Source: Apostichopus japonicus
Lineage: Eukaryota; Echinodermata; Holothuroidea; Aspidochirotida; Stichopodidae
Assembly (NCBI RefSeq): GCF_037975245.1
Contig: NC_092580.1
Location: forward strand, 4,562,501-4,626,500
Direction of reading: 5' to 3'
DNA length: 64,000 bases
Position 1 is the stretch's first letter, and each line of letters starts with the position of its first letter. A program made the position numbers and the translations under genes. Under the pieces are notes generated by a model that did no database searches, had not been told where the DNA came from, and saw only the letters and a program-made list of their open reading frames with translations. Shown piece after piece: positions 37,144-50,300 of the stretch.

Positions 37144-39360
37144 TCAAGGAGGTATCCAACAAAACGAACAAAAATACCTTTCTTTTTTACGAAAAGGAAG
37201 TAGGGTATTAGGAAGAGGAAGGACAGTTTCGACTGAACACGACTGTGTCTGAGGCGGGGCACAAACTTCAAGGAGCCTTGGGATATGTGATTTTTAATTA
37301 GAGCTATATAGGTGCGAAACCATAGCATTACCTTAAAACATTCGGGCAACATAGCTCCTCAGTGCGATCCGCACCACTCGGATTACAGTATGTGAACTTT
37401 TTTAAATGAAAGAACTTTTTTTTTAAAATTAAAAGGCATTTTGTGATAACAAAAAGAAGAAGCAAAGTGGAAAGGGGGCACTGCACTGCTAACTTATAAG
37501 AATGGGCACTTTCAGGTTGTTAGTAACAGTGGGGGTGGGGGGGGGGGTGGTAAGCACCCTCTATTTTCCTTCCTCTTCTGCTTTACATGGAGGGGAGATG
37601 TTATATTTTAAAGTAGATGATGGATCAACATCTAAACTGATTTGAAGTATACATTTTACCCGATTGCGCAATGGGCATCTCGTTACTTCATGTTGTTTAC
37701 TATAATTCCTTTACCCAAGCCGCTATTTTCTTATAAAATTGGTCGGGTGGTTGTAATGGTGTTTGGTGTTTAGTGTTTTGTGTAATGAATGGTTGTTAAA
37801 ATACCATAATTGTGTTAATCATCTCCTTTTCTTCTTTTCCTATTTTTGTTGTTGTTGGTTGGTTGAAAGTTGAAAAGGAAGGTGTTGTTTATCAAAAGAT
37901 CGTATGCTTGACTTCAAGTATATAGAGTTTGCATTTGCCTATATAGACAAGCACTTTTAGAATGTTTCTTATATATACAATCATACTTGATAAGAATTGC
38001 CATGTTATTCTTCAAGTTAATATGGTCAGCTTCTTTTAATCCCCCTATATACATTTCACTGCAAGAGGGAATTTCCCGCAAGATAGCGTTAGCACGGGTT
38101 AAAATTCTCTGAAGTAAGTTTAACAACATCTTTCACTATATAGATACAAGGTGAGATTAGATTAAACTTAGGAAAACGGTATATATTAGTAATTATATAA
38201 GTAGTAACAAAATAAATTAGTTAAGTCAGCGGATCAATTCTAAACAAGTTTTACGAGAAGGCAACGGCTTTCGGTTTACGTATTGTGAAGCTATAGTGTA
38301 CAGGTCAGAAATAGAATGCCAGGAATCTCCTCTACAGGTGCAATGAAATAACAACAAGTCTTGGCAGCTTGAAGAAAATCTTTTGATTAGCCGTGTGCGG
38401 CCGCTTAATGAGGAGATGATTAAAATGTTTTACGTGTTGTTAGTCTCATTGATCTTCTTAATGACGGTGTGAAAGTTCACGGTATCGAGAGATGTTGACA
38501 CTACTATCTGCGTTCACGTGTAGATTAAAGTTTCCGACACATGTTATCGAGCTATATACCACTATGACATTGTGGTAGACATATAGCCCATGCAAACTCT
38601 GACTCGGACGTAACATGATTTCTGTTCTTTAGCTGAGAATTGGATTATATCGCTGAAGGAATAAAACTCACACTGGATGGGCCAATGGGTGAAATGATTC
38701 TTTTGACTTTGACTTTGTTTCTGTTGGACCCTTTACGATCAAGGACTGATGAATAACTTGCTACTAGCAGTACGTGAACAAACCGGCAGCACTGCGGCAG
38801 GAAAGCAACTGAAATACGGCGCCGATTTGCGGCCCACAGCTGGTCCCGAGCCGGTAGGCCAAATCCGCCCCTAAGGATGCACAGATATCTGCATCAAATT
38901 TACGTAAATCATTGTAGTGACTTGATTTTTAATATCCTTGTGTTATAATAGAAAGGCAATACAAAAACAGTTCATTTCAACTTGTTTATGTAAATGTCAG
39001 AATATTAGCTTAAGAACTGTTTAAATGAATACACTTAATTGGTGTAATTGTGCAACGGTGATATCTCAATAACATGATGCACGGAAAACGCTCCGGTATT
39101 AGAAATTGGTTGGCGATGGACCGTCCCATGTCAAGAAGTTTGGTATTTATAGATTTTTGACGTGAAGAATCCGTACAAAGGTAAGTGTCACATGAATTGC
39201 TTTTGCGATGCGCAATTTTGTTGCCTGCTCAATTCTCTTGTTAATAATTTATCCAAACAATAGGGTGTCATTTGATGACACCCAACACCGTTTGTCCTTG
39301 GCAAAATTAATTTGTAACACAAAGTCATTTGAGACCATCAAAGTTTTACGTGTCCAGATG
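37144..39360. other. GPCR 3' region and intergenic DNA
   Basis: This contains the GPCR 3' untranslated region of unknown length. AATAAA occurs near 38210, but I cannot tie it to the gene. No other exon or repeat is defined. Confidence 0.4.
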
Positions 39361-39695
39361 AGCCCCCCAGTAAAAAAATATGGGGGGCGGAAGTATCATT
39401 CCGCCCCCCCCCCGCTTCGCAAGTCAGAAAACCCCTTTTTCATTTCCAAATAAGAAAAAAATCTCATGTGGAGCACCAAATTGCATCTAAGGCCAGGTGA
39501 AAATGCAAAAATTATTTACAAAATGGAGTGAGTGTTGAAGTGTGCTACATTGCACCAAATTGCATCTGAGGCCACCTGGGAATGCAAAAAATTTCCAAAG
39601 GGGGACACCCCTCCCCTTAGACCCCTCCCCCAGGCCGGCCATCAGTCTTCAGCCCCCCCCCCCCCCCCACTCGAAAGTACCTTCCTACGCCACTG
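39361..39695. mobile_element. CAGTGGCGTAGG-family MITE, truncated
   Basis: Same family as 48058, 49975, 60263 and 61607. It has GGGGGCGGAAGTATCATTCC, the AAATTGCATCTAAGGCC word twice in variants, GGCCGGCCATCAGTC and the right end TTCCTACGCCACTG. The left terminal ~35 bp are missing, so no target duplication can be read. Confidence 0.85.
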
Positions 39696-42600
39696 GACGG
39701 ATTTGTGATTATCTATGACTCAGTGGTAATCCCCTGGCTGTATAATTATAAGCGAAAAATTTAATTGAGTATAGGCTAGTTGCAATAAATAGTTGCAATA
39801 AATTAGACGACTCTCTTTGTTAAAGCATTGTATTATCGGCCTCTTCCGATGGGCGTAACTTAGGGTTAAAAGGTTTCAGCAAGAGCAGGCATTAATGATA
39901 TTAACTTATATATACTTTTTCAAATCTCATATAGAGCGAATTATCAGGTCCCCATGGTTACATCGTCATTTACCACTACCCCGTGCCACCCCCTCCCTGC
40001 CCCGCTCTTCCTGAACCCCACACTCACCGCTTCTTTTACATTGTAATGCAGGAGCTATCCTCGTAAAGACGCGATGATCTATGTCCCTCTTTAATCTAAT
40101 GCATGGGAGCCACGAAATAGCTTCAGTACCTACTATACAAAAAAAATGGAAACGTCACTAGACGGCATCCGCAGTGACATCGTTTTCGGTCCAAATATGA
40201 GTTTTCATCACGTGTTTAATCTGCTTTTCATAAATTTCTATTAATATGATTGTTATGATGACTACATCTAACGACTTTGAAGTAGTATTTCTCTTTCCAG
40301 TGGAATTGTCTCGCTGAGATATGAAGGGATGAATTTTCCGTACATTTTCACGGTAGGCCCCTCGGTTCAAGGTCAATGAACGACTATATATAACATTAGT
40401 TCCAATTAGTGCTGATTTTGGTCTCCCGTTTGCGAGATTGCAGTAAACCAACCCGAGCTACGTATGTACGGTGTCACATAAGCCAATCAAAACATTCAAA
40501 ACGCACGTCGTGCGTAACCAGGGAGTTTTTGATTTTTGCCTAGATTTATGTTCATCATGTGTTCTACAACTAGTGACACTTGGGAAAATGTGTGTGCAAT
40601 GTGATGCACTTTGTATCGATTGAAAGTGATAGTTTGCAATCATTTACTGAAACTTAATGGTCAAAATTCATCGAAGGTGGTCGATTTTGGAAAAACCACG
40701 ACACAGAACGTGGGGAAATCGCTAACAAACTGTTCATTTCCAGAACTAAATTGTTGAGGCCTAGACCTAACTATGGTGACATCGACGATACATTTGCGTC
40801 GAAACCTCTAACTTTTCCTGATGTTATTCACCGTCAATGTTACCAAAAATTCACAAATGTGTCCAGGATCGAGTGATTTAAGAAGTAACTCCAGTCTACG
40901 ACATTGAAGGGTCAGTTCTAATTACACAACAAAAGCAGGAGTGAAATGTATAGTTGTAAATATGTATGGTCTAGTTTTGCGAATTCAAATGATAGTATTG
41001 ACAATTATATAGCCTATAGGGAGAAGGCCTATAGGCTTAGGCTAGCCTAGCCTTACTTAGGATTGGCAGCCTATATATGTGGTGGCTATAGTTTAACGTA
41101 TACAAACACCGTTAGAACTAGTAAAAGGAGAAAGTTTGAAACATTTCAGACCTAGCCTAGGCCCATTATGCTGTAAGATAGCCTAGTTTAGGACAACGAA
41201 TTGGCAAGGATGTAAATAGGCCTAGGCCTAAATCATTTTACTTTCTTAGGGTGACATTGCTATTTGTTTTGGTTTCGGTGATTCCTTTTCTTTGTGATTT
41301 TACCCGATGCCCCGTGGCATTACTAATTCTGTCTAGAAGTAGAAGAACTTTAAGGGTAGGGTTAGGCCTATGTCGTTTACGAAACATAGTCACCATTCGC
41401 ATGACAGCTGTGTGATTAGTGGTTAGCGATCTCTGATTCACACTGTAGGTTTCGACCAGACAGTAGAGAATTGTGTTGGTATGGAACTATTCTAAATTAT
41501 ATATGCTTCGTCTGTACCGGACATCGTTGTGCAGAGAATTTGGGTTGGAGAAGGCTATTCTAGCAGCGTAGTTAACTGCAGTGTAACAATCCACTGACGT
41601 ACGCGACCCGACGTGGGGTCCGGTGGGGTGGGGGGGGGGGGAACTAAAAAAAAACAACTACTAATATTTCCCGAGAAGTCTGACAAGACCCTCATCATGA
41701 CCCCTAATGGTGGACTGAAATCCTACATTATTAATAGGCCTATATTAGTCAGAACTATTTGGAATGTGAGACGCCTCATGTGGCCACTTTTACATGCTAC
41801 AGTATTTTAAGGGAAATTTTACAATTGTTGATACTGAAAACATGGAACCCCCCCTATTTGAAACACTTTCCCCCAACTTAAAAAGGCTTTAACTTATACA
41901 CAAATATGGACTACGAAACTTAAAAAGTAGAGGCTTTTTCGACCTTCGGCCCATAGTCTAATCGTAAGTTCATTCAAAATGACAAAACAAATGTATGCGC
42001 TCATTCCGAGTGCGGATCCAGGATTTCATAAAGGAAGGGGATTAGCCGTCGGGTCTTGAACCCGTCAAATGTTGCATTCTGAGGCATCTTAAGACTGTAA
42101 ATTATTAATAGGCCTATATTAGTCAAAACTATTTGGAATGTGAGACGCCTCATGTGGCCACTTTTACATGCTATTTTTAGGGTTGTTAGCAGGTTCCTCA
42201 TTTGATATTTTAGAAGCACAAATGAATAATCGATGAAGTAATTTGCCTGCAGCCGGAAGTCCTATAGTAAGCGATATTTGTTTGCAAATTTCCAATGACG
42301 ATATAGCGATTGTGTGTACATTTCTATCGTTAGCAAATATGATACGCGACATCCCTGCCATGTCATATATTTTAACTTTATTTAACGGTTTCTCATTTGT
42401 GAACTAACATGCTGGGATCATGAGATGCTCCAATTCAGCCTTGCGTTTAGTTTATAGATACGGATATTTCCTTCCGCATGCCTGCGTTCGGGGTAGATTA
42501 GAAAATATGTACGCCGAATGCTCAAATAATCCGTGCAATTATTTACCTGGGCAAACGGCTTTCAGACTGCCATTTATCTTCAAAATTGTTCACACAGTGT

Positions 42601-43965
42601 GATGGATAACTCCTAGAAGTATTCCATATTTCGTAAAGTCTAACGGAGACTATGGAGTTATTGTTAATTTCGTATTGCAAAAGTGTGAGATTATATTCAA
42701 TATTTATTTCTATAGTGTCACTTATATCACACACATTTCTCCGTAGCATCATTGCATTGAGCAACTTTACATATTATGATCTAGGTCATTGATAACGTTC
42801 ATTTTCATCAATGTTTTGAAAAGACGAGTTACCATGTCCAACGCAATTCACGGAAGTGTATATTCATTGGATATCTGAAGTGATTATATGAGAGTGTCAC
42901 TGTGCATGATTGCAATACAAGGAAATGCGTGGTGCAAAGTTTTACATTGCAATTAGCGTTATTAATGGGTAAAGATGTATATTTAATGAATGCGATAGTT
43001 TCCTCCATGCTAGCTATGTGCTTCCTAGTCTTTGACTTTACCAAAGAAGGAAAAAAACCATCTGCATTGTCGAAAGAATTTGTAAAAAATAAATAGAAAA
43101 TCCCTCACACGACTCTTACAAGATGCACTATATAGATCAACGCAAACATAAAAATTCTCAACAGAATATATTCATTTCCGAGGAGGAGTTTACCTATAGG
43201 CTACTTTGACGACGAAAATGTACAAACATAATTGCAATAGTCGGGAAGCCCCCCCCCCGCCCCATTGCAGCCCTCTCCCTGCAGACGTCCATGATCCCCA
43301 TCCCTAACGTTCCGCCCGTGTAAGTGTGCTGCCATGTGGTAGCTGGAAGTTGGAGAGAATGTCTATTGTCACAACTCAGTATATATTGTAGCACATTATA
43401 TATTAGTAATTATAGGCCTATAATAAGGTGTGTTTTAAATTACCCGCTCCTGATTTATATAGATCATATAGTCATTTATGGCCTATTAAGGGCTTTTCCG
43501 TGACCCTAATATATTGTCGTATTACTAATGATCCTGTAGTGTTGAATATGATAGTGCTGTAAAATCCCGTATCGAGTAAAACTATATGGTGGTCGTAATA
43601 TGATTTCACTGATCTGTTTATACGCTCACGTTATTAGGTTGTAACGGATTTCTTTCCGCATGAGCTGATATTATTACGTTTAGAGCTTTTAAACTGGAAA
43701 TTGGGGGGGGGGGGTAGGGTGGGAGTCATTTCAGGCTCCACGAAAGAATTTAATCGGAATAATGGCTGGTTTGGCATATGTGTACAAACCTTCCTAAAGC
43801 TTCTGTGATCTTCAGATTAATGGCTTAAAACATAATATAAAACTGTTGACGTATAAAAAATGATTTCCAAATCATTTGCCGTTTTTCGAAATTTCGAGCG
43901 AAAAAATTAAGCAGTTAAATTTATTTAGGGCGACATGAACAAACCCATATTTTTTTTAAATTCCT
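39696..43965. other. Intergenic, no gene recognised
   Basis: TAGGCCTA-type words cluster at 41010-41230. A 73-bp direct repeat pair is listed separately. Scattered frames on both strands are short and featureless. No splice-supported exon or RNA gene is seen. Confidence 0.4.
41727..42173. repeat. 73-bp direct repeat pair
   Basis: 41727-41799 and 42101-42173 are identical except for one base, from ATTATTAATAGGCC to TTTTACATGCTA, 374 bp apart in the same orientation. The DNA between them is not repeated elsewhere in the window. This may be a recent local duplication or the ends of a small unit. Confidence 0.9.
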
Positions 43966-43969
43966 GTTA

Positions 43970-44412
43970 GAGTCAACGTAGGTCCGTGAGTCTTCACCGA
44001 AGACCACTAAAAGGACATGTTCCAATGTATATTTCTGACTTATTACATATTTATGTCCCCTCTCGTAATCTAAGATCCACCTCTCAATTTTTATTATCTG
44101 AAATTAAGTCCAAACATTCTTGGGGGGGGGGGGGGTAGGTCATTTATTGTTTCTGCCCCTCGCTTATGGAACCAACGTCCCTTAAAAATCAGACAAGCAT
44201 CTACTCTCTCTAACTTTAAGAAGAGCATCAAATCCCACTTAATGACAAAAGCTTTTATATAATCTTGTACCATTAAGTTTTTCTCCTGTCATTGTTTTGT
44301 ATTATTTTGTTTTATTTGTATCATTTCTAATTGTCAATTGCGCCATGAACATTCTTTGAGTGGTGTGTGCGCATTATAATAATAATAATAATTATTATTA
44401 TTATTATTATTA
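43970..44412 (+). mobile_element. LINE 3' tail ending in (TAA)n
   Basis: It translates to HVPMYISDLLHIYVPSRNLR, then after a G-run frame break FIVSAPRLWNQRPLKIRQAS and FKKSIKSHL, the C-terminal end typical of CR1/L2-like non-LTR reverse transcriptases, followed by a stop. A short 3' untranslated part then runs into alternating AATAAT/ATTATT simple repeat at 44378-44412. It is a 5'-truncated dead copy. Confidence 0.85.
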
Positions 44413-45488
44413 AACGGGGTCTCCTTATTGTACTTATATATATTATGATTATGTGATGAGACAACGCAAATATGACTTGTCTACATCTGCATTTGTCCTT
44501 GCAAGTTTCTCACCATATGTTGGTTCATCGTATTCGGCGATCTCGATTTTAATACTCTGTGGGTTTTAAACAATTTGATTGTCGCGAAAGCTCAGCCAAA
44601 AATCAGATTAGGCTATAACTGTGGAAGTCTTCCGTGAAGTTACACTTTTTGCGTTAACATTTCGCCAATGTACACAGTGGCTGTGGCAATTTCTGAGAAG
44701 GTTGCATCATATTCTAAATCGATACCGGTATGCATTCATGTAAAGACTATAGTCCCACTGTTAGTTGTGCCTTTCCTCATGTTATAATGGTGAATGAATA
44801 GGGGGTTGCTGTTTGGTATTACGTATAATAATCAAGAGCTGTAACACTTCACTTTACTTCGACCATCCGAAGATGTGAAATCATTATAAATTCCATTCAA
44901 TATCTTACAAATTTGGTAAGAATCAAGTTGATAAATTTATGGTTGTTGTACCTTTCCATGCATGCTCCACATACGGATTGCTATCTTTTTTTATGATGAA
45001 GTAAATATAATCTGCTTCGAGTCTCAATTACACCATGCAGTTGTAGTGAATACGAATCTCGTGGCTTGATGATATTGGACAGTACAAAGGCAACGATTGC
45101 TCTTTCGGCTTCACACGTATACGTGATGCTTATGAGTAGCGTTGCTCTTTTCGACTATATTATAACCCTTGCCCTCTACTACCGTACTACAGATTAAGCA
45201 ACATGAAATACTTCTTTGTTTTATAAATAGAAAATCGTGTAAAGGAACCTTGTGCAAACTTTATACCCAATAACGTCTGCTGATCAGTTGATGTTATCTC
45301 TATTCTATCATAATTATGTCAATAATCCAGTGGTAATATTCTTGTCCCAGCAAAGGGTAACAACCTTTGCTTTACCATACAGGTAATGTCTCAGTCGTTT
45401 CTTACGTAGATATTCCAAGCCATACTTTACCTATTCTAACGAATCCAATGAATGTCATCTATAAGGGGAACCATTCTTTTCCTGACGT
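44413..45488. other. No gene recognised
   Basis: AT-rich intergenic sequence without a supported exon. Confidence 0.4.
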
Positions 45489-45496
45489 CCCCCACC

Positions 45497-45873
45497 CAGT
45501 GGCGGAGCTAGGGGTATTGGTCAGGGGGGGCGAGAATGTTTTGTAGGGGCGCTTTCGACACTATCTAAGCGGAGCGACACCACAGGTTGGCGCGGAGCGT
45601 ACAGAAATTTTTTGAGTAATGATACTCCCTAGATCGCCGGAAATGACCCTTTCCGGGCCTTGCTAATTTGCAGATAAACGAAGAATAAATGGTGTCATCG
45701 CCATTTTGTCAGAAAATTACACCAACAAAATGTGACAAATGCCAATAGTAGATAAGAGCGCAATAAAAAAGTCAATTATCGCGAATAAGTAAAAAGCTGA
45801 AAGGGCGCCAGCAGTCCATTTAAGTCCGTCAGGGGGGCATCCGCCCCCTGACTATATGGACGCTCCGCCACTG
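45497..45873. mobile_element. CAGTGGCGGAGC MITE with 8-bp TSD
   Basis: The 377-bp unit runs from CAGTGGCGGAGCTAGGGG to GGACGCTCCGCCACTG. CCCCCACC is repeated exactly at 45489-45496 and 45874-45881. It is the reverse-oriented relative of the inner nest element at 30678-31079. Confidence 0.93.
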
Positions 45874-45881
45874 CCCCCACC

Positions 45882-46480
45882 GCACCCCTTCCGTCGCACC
45901 CTTACACGAATACTCTGTTTCGTAATTTCTAAAATGTGATGATTAATAGCTATGAACTTTGCTCTTTTGTTCGCTATGAGATAACAATAGAACAATATGA
46001 TTATAGTGTTTACTTGTCAGAATAGCTGATGTATTAATCTTTGGGGCTAGCGGGGTTTATATTTTCATCGAGGCAGTGGGGTTCACAGCAGCTATAGCCG
46101 TGCATCAACCAGGAAACATCTTTCTAGCCTGTTTTGTGTAATTCTTTGACTTCATGGTATTGGCTATTATAATTTAACATTTGAATTATCTAGTCCTACA
46201 GATAGTTTTGACTTCAAACGGCAATTTAGACTGAACCACGTTCCATTAACGTTTCAAGTGAAGACAGCATTCGACGTAACGTGTATCATGATGTGGGATA
46301 ACTTGTACTGTAGCTACTTTACTGATTGTACTTTAGTACGTATCTGCGTCTCTGTGAAGAAGCCTTTACGATACAGAGTTATCTCTGATAGTTCTGTACG
46401 ATTTCTGTCGCGTCATTTGTAGCCACACAAAACAAAGATCCTCCGCCTGTCGATACGGTTATAACTACTGAATAGTGAAG
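45882..46480 (+). promoter_or_regulatory. Presumed 5' region of the CARD-GTPase gene
   Basis: No other gene lies between the MITE and the ATG at 46481. It should hold promoter and 5' untranslated sequence. I see no clear TATA box, and I did not find a convincing interferon-type or NF-kB-type site by eye. Confidence 0.35.
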
Positions 46481-46796
46481 ATGGAGCCGCACCACAAAAA
46501 GGCGCTTAACAGAACTCTGATATTATTCAAGGACAGTTTGGAACCAAACATGATAATTCCTTTCCTTATTAAGGATGGAATAATGTCTTTCCATGATAGA
46601 GACGAAATTAAATCTGAGACGATTAGACAAGAAAGAGTTTTAAATTTTATTGCGAACCTTCAGAGGAAGGGTGGCCGTGCGTACGAATGTTTTATGAGGG
46701 CTCTACAAGAAGTTGAAGAATACGATACACTTGCAGCAACGCTGAAGAGAAACGAAGAGCGCGAAAATAGAAAATGGAAGGAACAGAATTATACAG
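46481..46796 (+). CDS. Exon 1: CARD domain
   Basis: It encodes 105 residues starting [20 protein letters not shown]. The pattern fits a CARD six-helix bundle: [18 protein letters not shown] (helix 1-2), [16 protein letters not shown] (helix 2-3), [19 protein letters not shown] (helix 4) and [20 protein letters not shown] (helices 5-6). The [11 protein letters not shown] block is the most telling part, close to caspase-9/CRADD/NOD-type CARDs. It ends in a Lys/Glu-rich stretch and at donor ACAG|GTGAGA in phase 1. Confidence 0.88.
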
Positions 46797-47162
46797 GTGA
46801 GAAAATATTATCGATGTTTGATAGACAGAGTGACTACAATATATCTTTATATATATATGTATATATACGATATATATATATATATACCATATATATATAT
46901 ATATATATATACGATATATATATACAGGGTTGTCACCACACCGGGCGGCGCCGGGCGGTGCTACCCAGCTCTCAAAATTTCCGCCCGGTACTCAAGGTCA
47001 ATTTCAGCCTTACCGCCCGGCACAAATTAGCCTACAGTACCGCCAATACCGTAAGTAACTTGGTAAAGATTAGCGCGATTCAGTGCAAAACGCAGCTTAA
47101 CTGTAATTAACCCCGCGGATCACTGTCACAAATTACCCGGCTCTAAAAATGGTCTGGTGACA

Positions 47163-47249
<87 letters not shown>

Positions 47250-47298
47250 GAAAAGATGAGGACAGCATGTAATGCCTTTAAATCCCATATAATATATA

Positions 47299-47335
<37 letters not shown>

Positions 47336-50300
47336 TGATAAATTGTGTTTGTAAAGTTGATGCAAACGATTAACATGATCCATACTCTTGCAAAGTATGC
47401 TTGCTTACCTGTAAAACTTTCTTTCACTTTAAAGAGACACGAAGTAAATCTAATGAACCCGATATCCAGCACACTTATTGGACAAACCCACGTAGCGTAT
47501 ATCAAAACCTTTCACAAACGTCAGCAGCACCGCTGTATCAAGCAAGTACAGAACAAGAAGATGCAGCAACAGGTATGTATTTTACTGTGTTCTTTCTATA
47601 CTACACTATAGTTGATCTTATATAGCAAAATGAATCAGTCCTCATTATTACTTTGTTCGTTTGTAAAATTGATGCAAATGATCAAGATGATCCAACACTC
47701 TTCCAATTATCATATGCTTACCTGTGAAACTTTCTTTCACTTTAAAGAGAGACGAAGTAAATCAAATGAACCCGATATCCAGCACACTTATTGGACAAAC
47801 TCACGTAGCGTATATCAAAAACTTTTGAAAACGTCAGAAGCACCGTTGCATCAAGCAAGTACATCACGTAGCGTATATCAAAAACTTTTGAAAACGTCAG
47901 AAGCACCGTTGCATCAAGCAAGTACAGAACAAGAAGATGCAGCAACAGGTATGAATTTTACTGTCTTCTTTCTCTACTCAACTATAGTTTATCATATCTT
48001 TAGCAATATAAATCAGTCCTCAATATTACTTTGTTTGTTTGTAAAATTGATGCAAATCATTGGCGTAGGAACCGGGGGGCTGGGGGCGCCAGCCCCAGAG
48101 AAAAATATGGGGGCGGAAGTATCATTCCGCCCCCGCTTGGCAAGTCAGAAAACCCCTTTTTCATTTCCAAATGTGAAAAAAATCTCATTTGGAGCACCAA
48201 ATTGCATCTAAGGCCAGATGAAAATGCTAAATTATTTACAAAAAGGAATGGGTGTTGAAGTGTGCTATATTGCACCAAATTGCATCTAAGGCCACCTGGA
48301 AATGCAGAAAAAATCCAAAGAGAAGGGGAACACCCCCTCCCCTTAGACCCCTCCTCCAGGCCGGCCATCAGTCTTCAGCCCCCCCCCCTCACTCAAAAGT
48401 ACCTTCCTACGCCACTGATACAAATGATTAAGATGATCCAACACTCTTCAAATGATTATATGCCTAAACCTGTGAAACTTTCTTTCACTTTACAAGAGAG
48501 ACGAAGAAAATCAAATGAAGGTGCTTTACCCGATGTCGAGCCCATTTATGAGACAAACTTACGTAGTTTATATCAACACGTTTCACAAACGTCAGCAGCA
48601 CCGCTGCATCCTGCAAGTACAGAGCAAGAAGATGCAGCATCGGGTATGAGTTTTACTGGCTTCTTTCTAGCCCTCCATCTTATCATATTTAGCAAATGAA
48701 TCATTCCTCGTCATTAATTTGTACGTATCTTTAACCATACAGTCACCACGATCTGTGCCACACGGTTCTGAAAGGAAAATAAAGAAAATAACTCCCGGTT
48801 AATTCTCACACTCAGTCAGTGGGTAGGAGCCGGGGGGGGGGGGCACTGGGGAACGTGCCCCCCAATATTTTCCAAAATAGCAAATGTGCCCTACTGGTCA
48901 ATACAATGTGCCCCTTTGATGAAGAACTGTCCTTTGGATATCTTAAGCCTTTATTAATTTTAATATTTAATTTTAATTATTTATTTTTAGTCTGTACATG
49001 CTACTATTAAATTGGCATCCCATATCTGGTGGTTGTGGAATGAGAAAGTACCCCCTGATGTTGTGCCCCTCTCCCCCACTTTTTGGAAGCTTCCTACCCC
49101 CTGTACTCAGTCATGGTTCTTTTTGGGAGTGTTGCTCTGATTTTGAAATACTTGTGGCGGGTTAAGTTAAAGAATAGTCCAGGTCAAACTTTTTTTTTAT
49201 ATGTTTAAAGAGTTCACATAAACTAAGCATTCTGGTGAAATTTGCATTTAATTCCGTTTTTGAGATATTGACATTTGAAGTTGCCTCCTTTTGTATCAAA
49301 AGCAAACAGGTGTGACGTCATTGTTGCACACTGATAAATAATGATTTGTTTTCTTTTAAAATTTACTGCTAATTTTATACTCCACAATTGGATGCTTCCA
49401 TAATGTGAATGTACCATAGGTATTGGTATTTTATAAATTTCACATCCCCTTTAGACAAACTCTATAGTAACCCTATTCAACCCAAGGTCAAATTAATAGA
49501 CTGAAAAATAAAGAAAAAACGAAACATTATTTATCAGTGTGCAACTATGACATCAAACCTGTTTGCTTCAAGTTCGCTTTCGGTAGAATATCAGATAACT
49601 TCAACTGTCAATATCTCAAATGCGGTACATAGGAATTTAATGCAAATTTCACTACAATGCTTAGATTATGTTCCTATTTAACATATCAAAAAGAAATTTT
49701 GACTTGGTTTATTCTTTTAACTACTAACATGTTATTCAGTATATAATGCATATCCAAATACCGTGGTGGTATTGTACTTAACACAGAACAGTTAAAAGCG
49801 ACAAATTTGTCAATATATTAGTAGAGTTAACCGCAGTTGACGTATTTACATTAATGTTGCTATTATGAGAATTATTTGATGAAAGCAGCAAAACAAATAA
49901 AAAACCTTCTATCAAAAATTAATTAGCCAAGTTTGTTAATGGCAGCTGTGACGTCATTTGGAGTTCCCCATGAGCAAGGGCGTAGGAACCGGGGGGGCTG
50001 TGGGGCGCCAGCCCCCCAGTGAAAAATGTGGAGGGGCGGAAGTATCATTCCGCCCCCCCCCCCCCGCTTCGCAAGTCAGAAAACCCCTTTTTCATTTCCA
50101 AATGAGAAAAAAAATCTCATTTGGAGCACCAAATTGCATCTAAGGCCAGGTGAAAATACAAAATTAAGTTTACAAAATGGAGTGGGTGTTGAAGTGTGCT
50201 ATATTGCACCAAATTGCATCTGAGGCCACCTCGAAATGCAAAAAATTCCAAAGGGGAGGGGGACACCCCCTCCCCTTAGACCCCTCCCCAGGCCGGCCAT

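Noticed and set aside
47126-47383. Minus-strand frame with Tyr-Ile repeats
   Set aside because: It is a translation of (TA)n simple sequence in intron 1.
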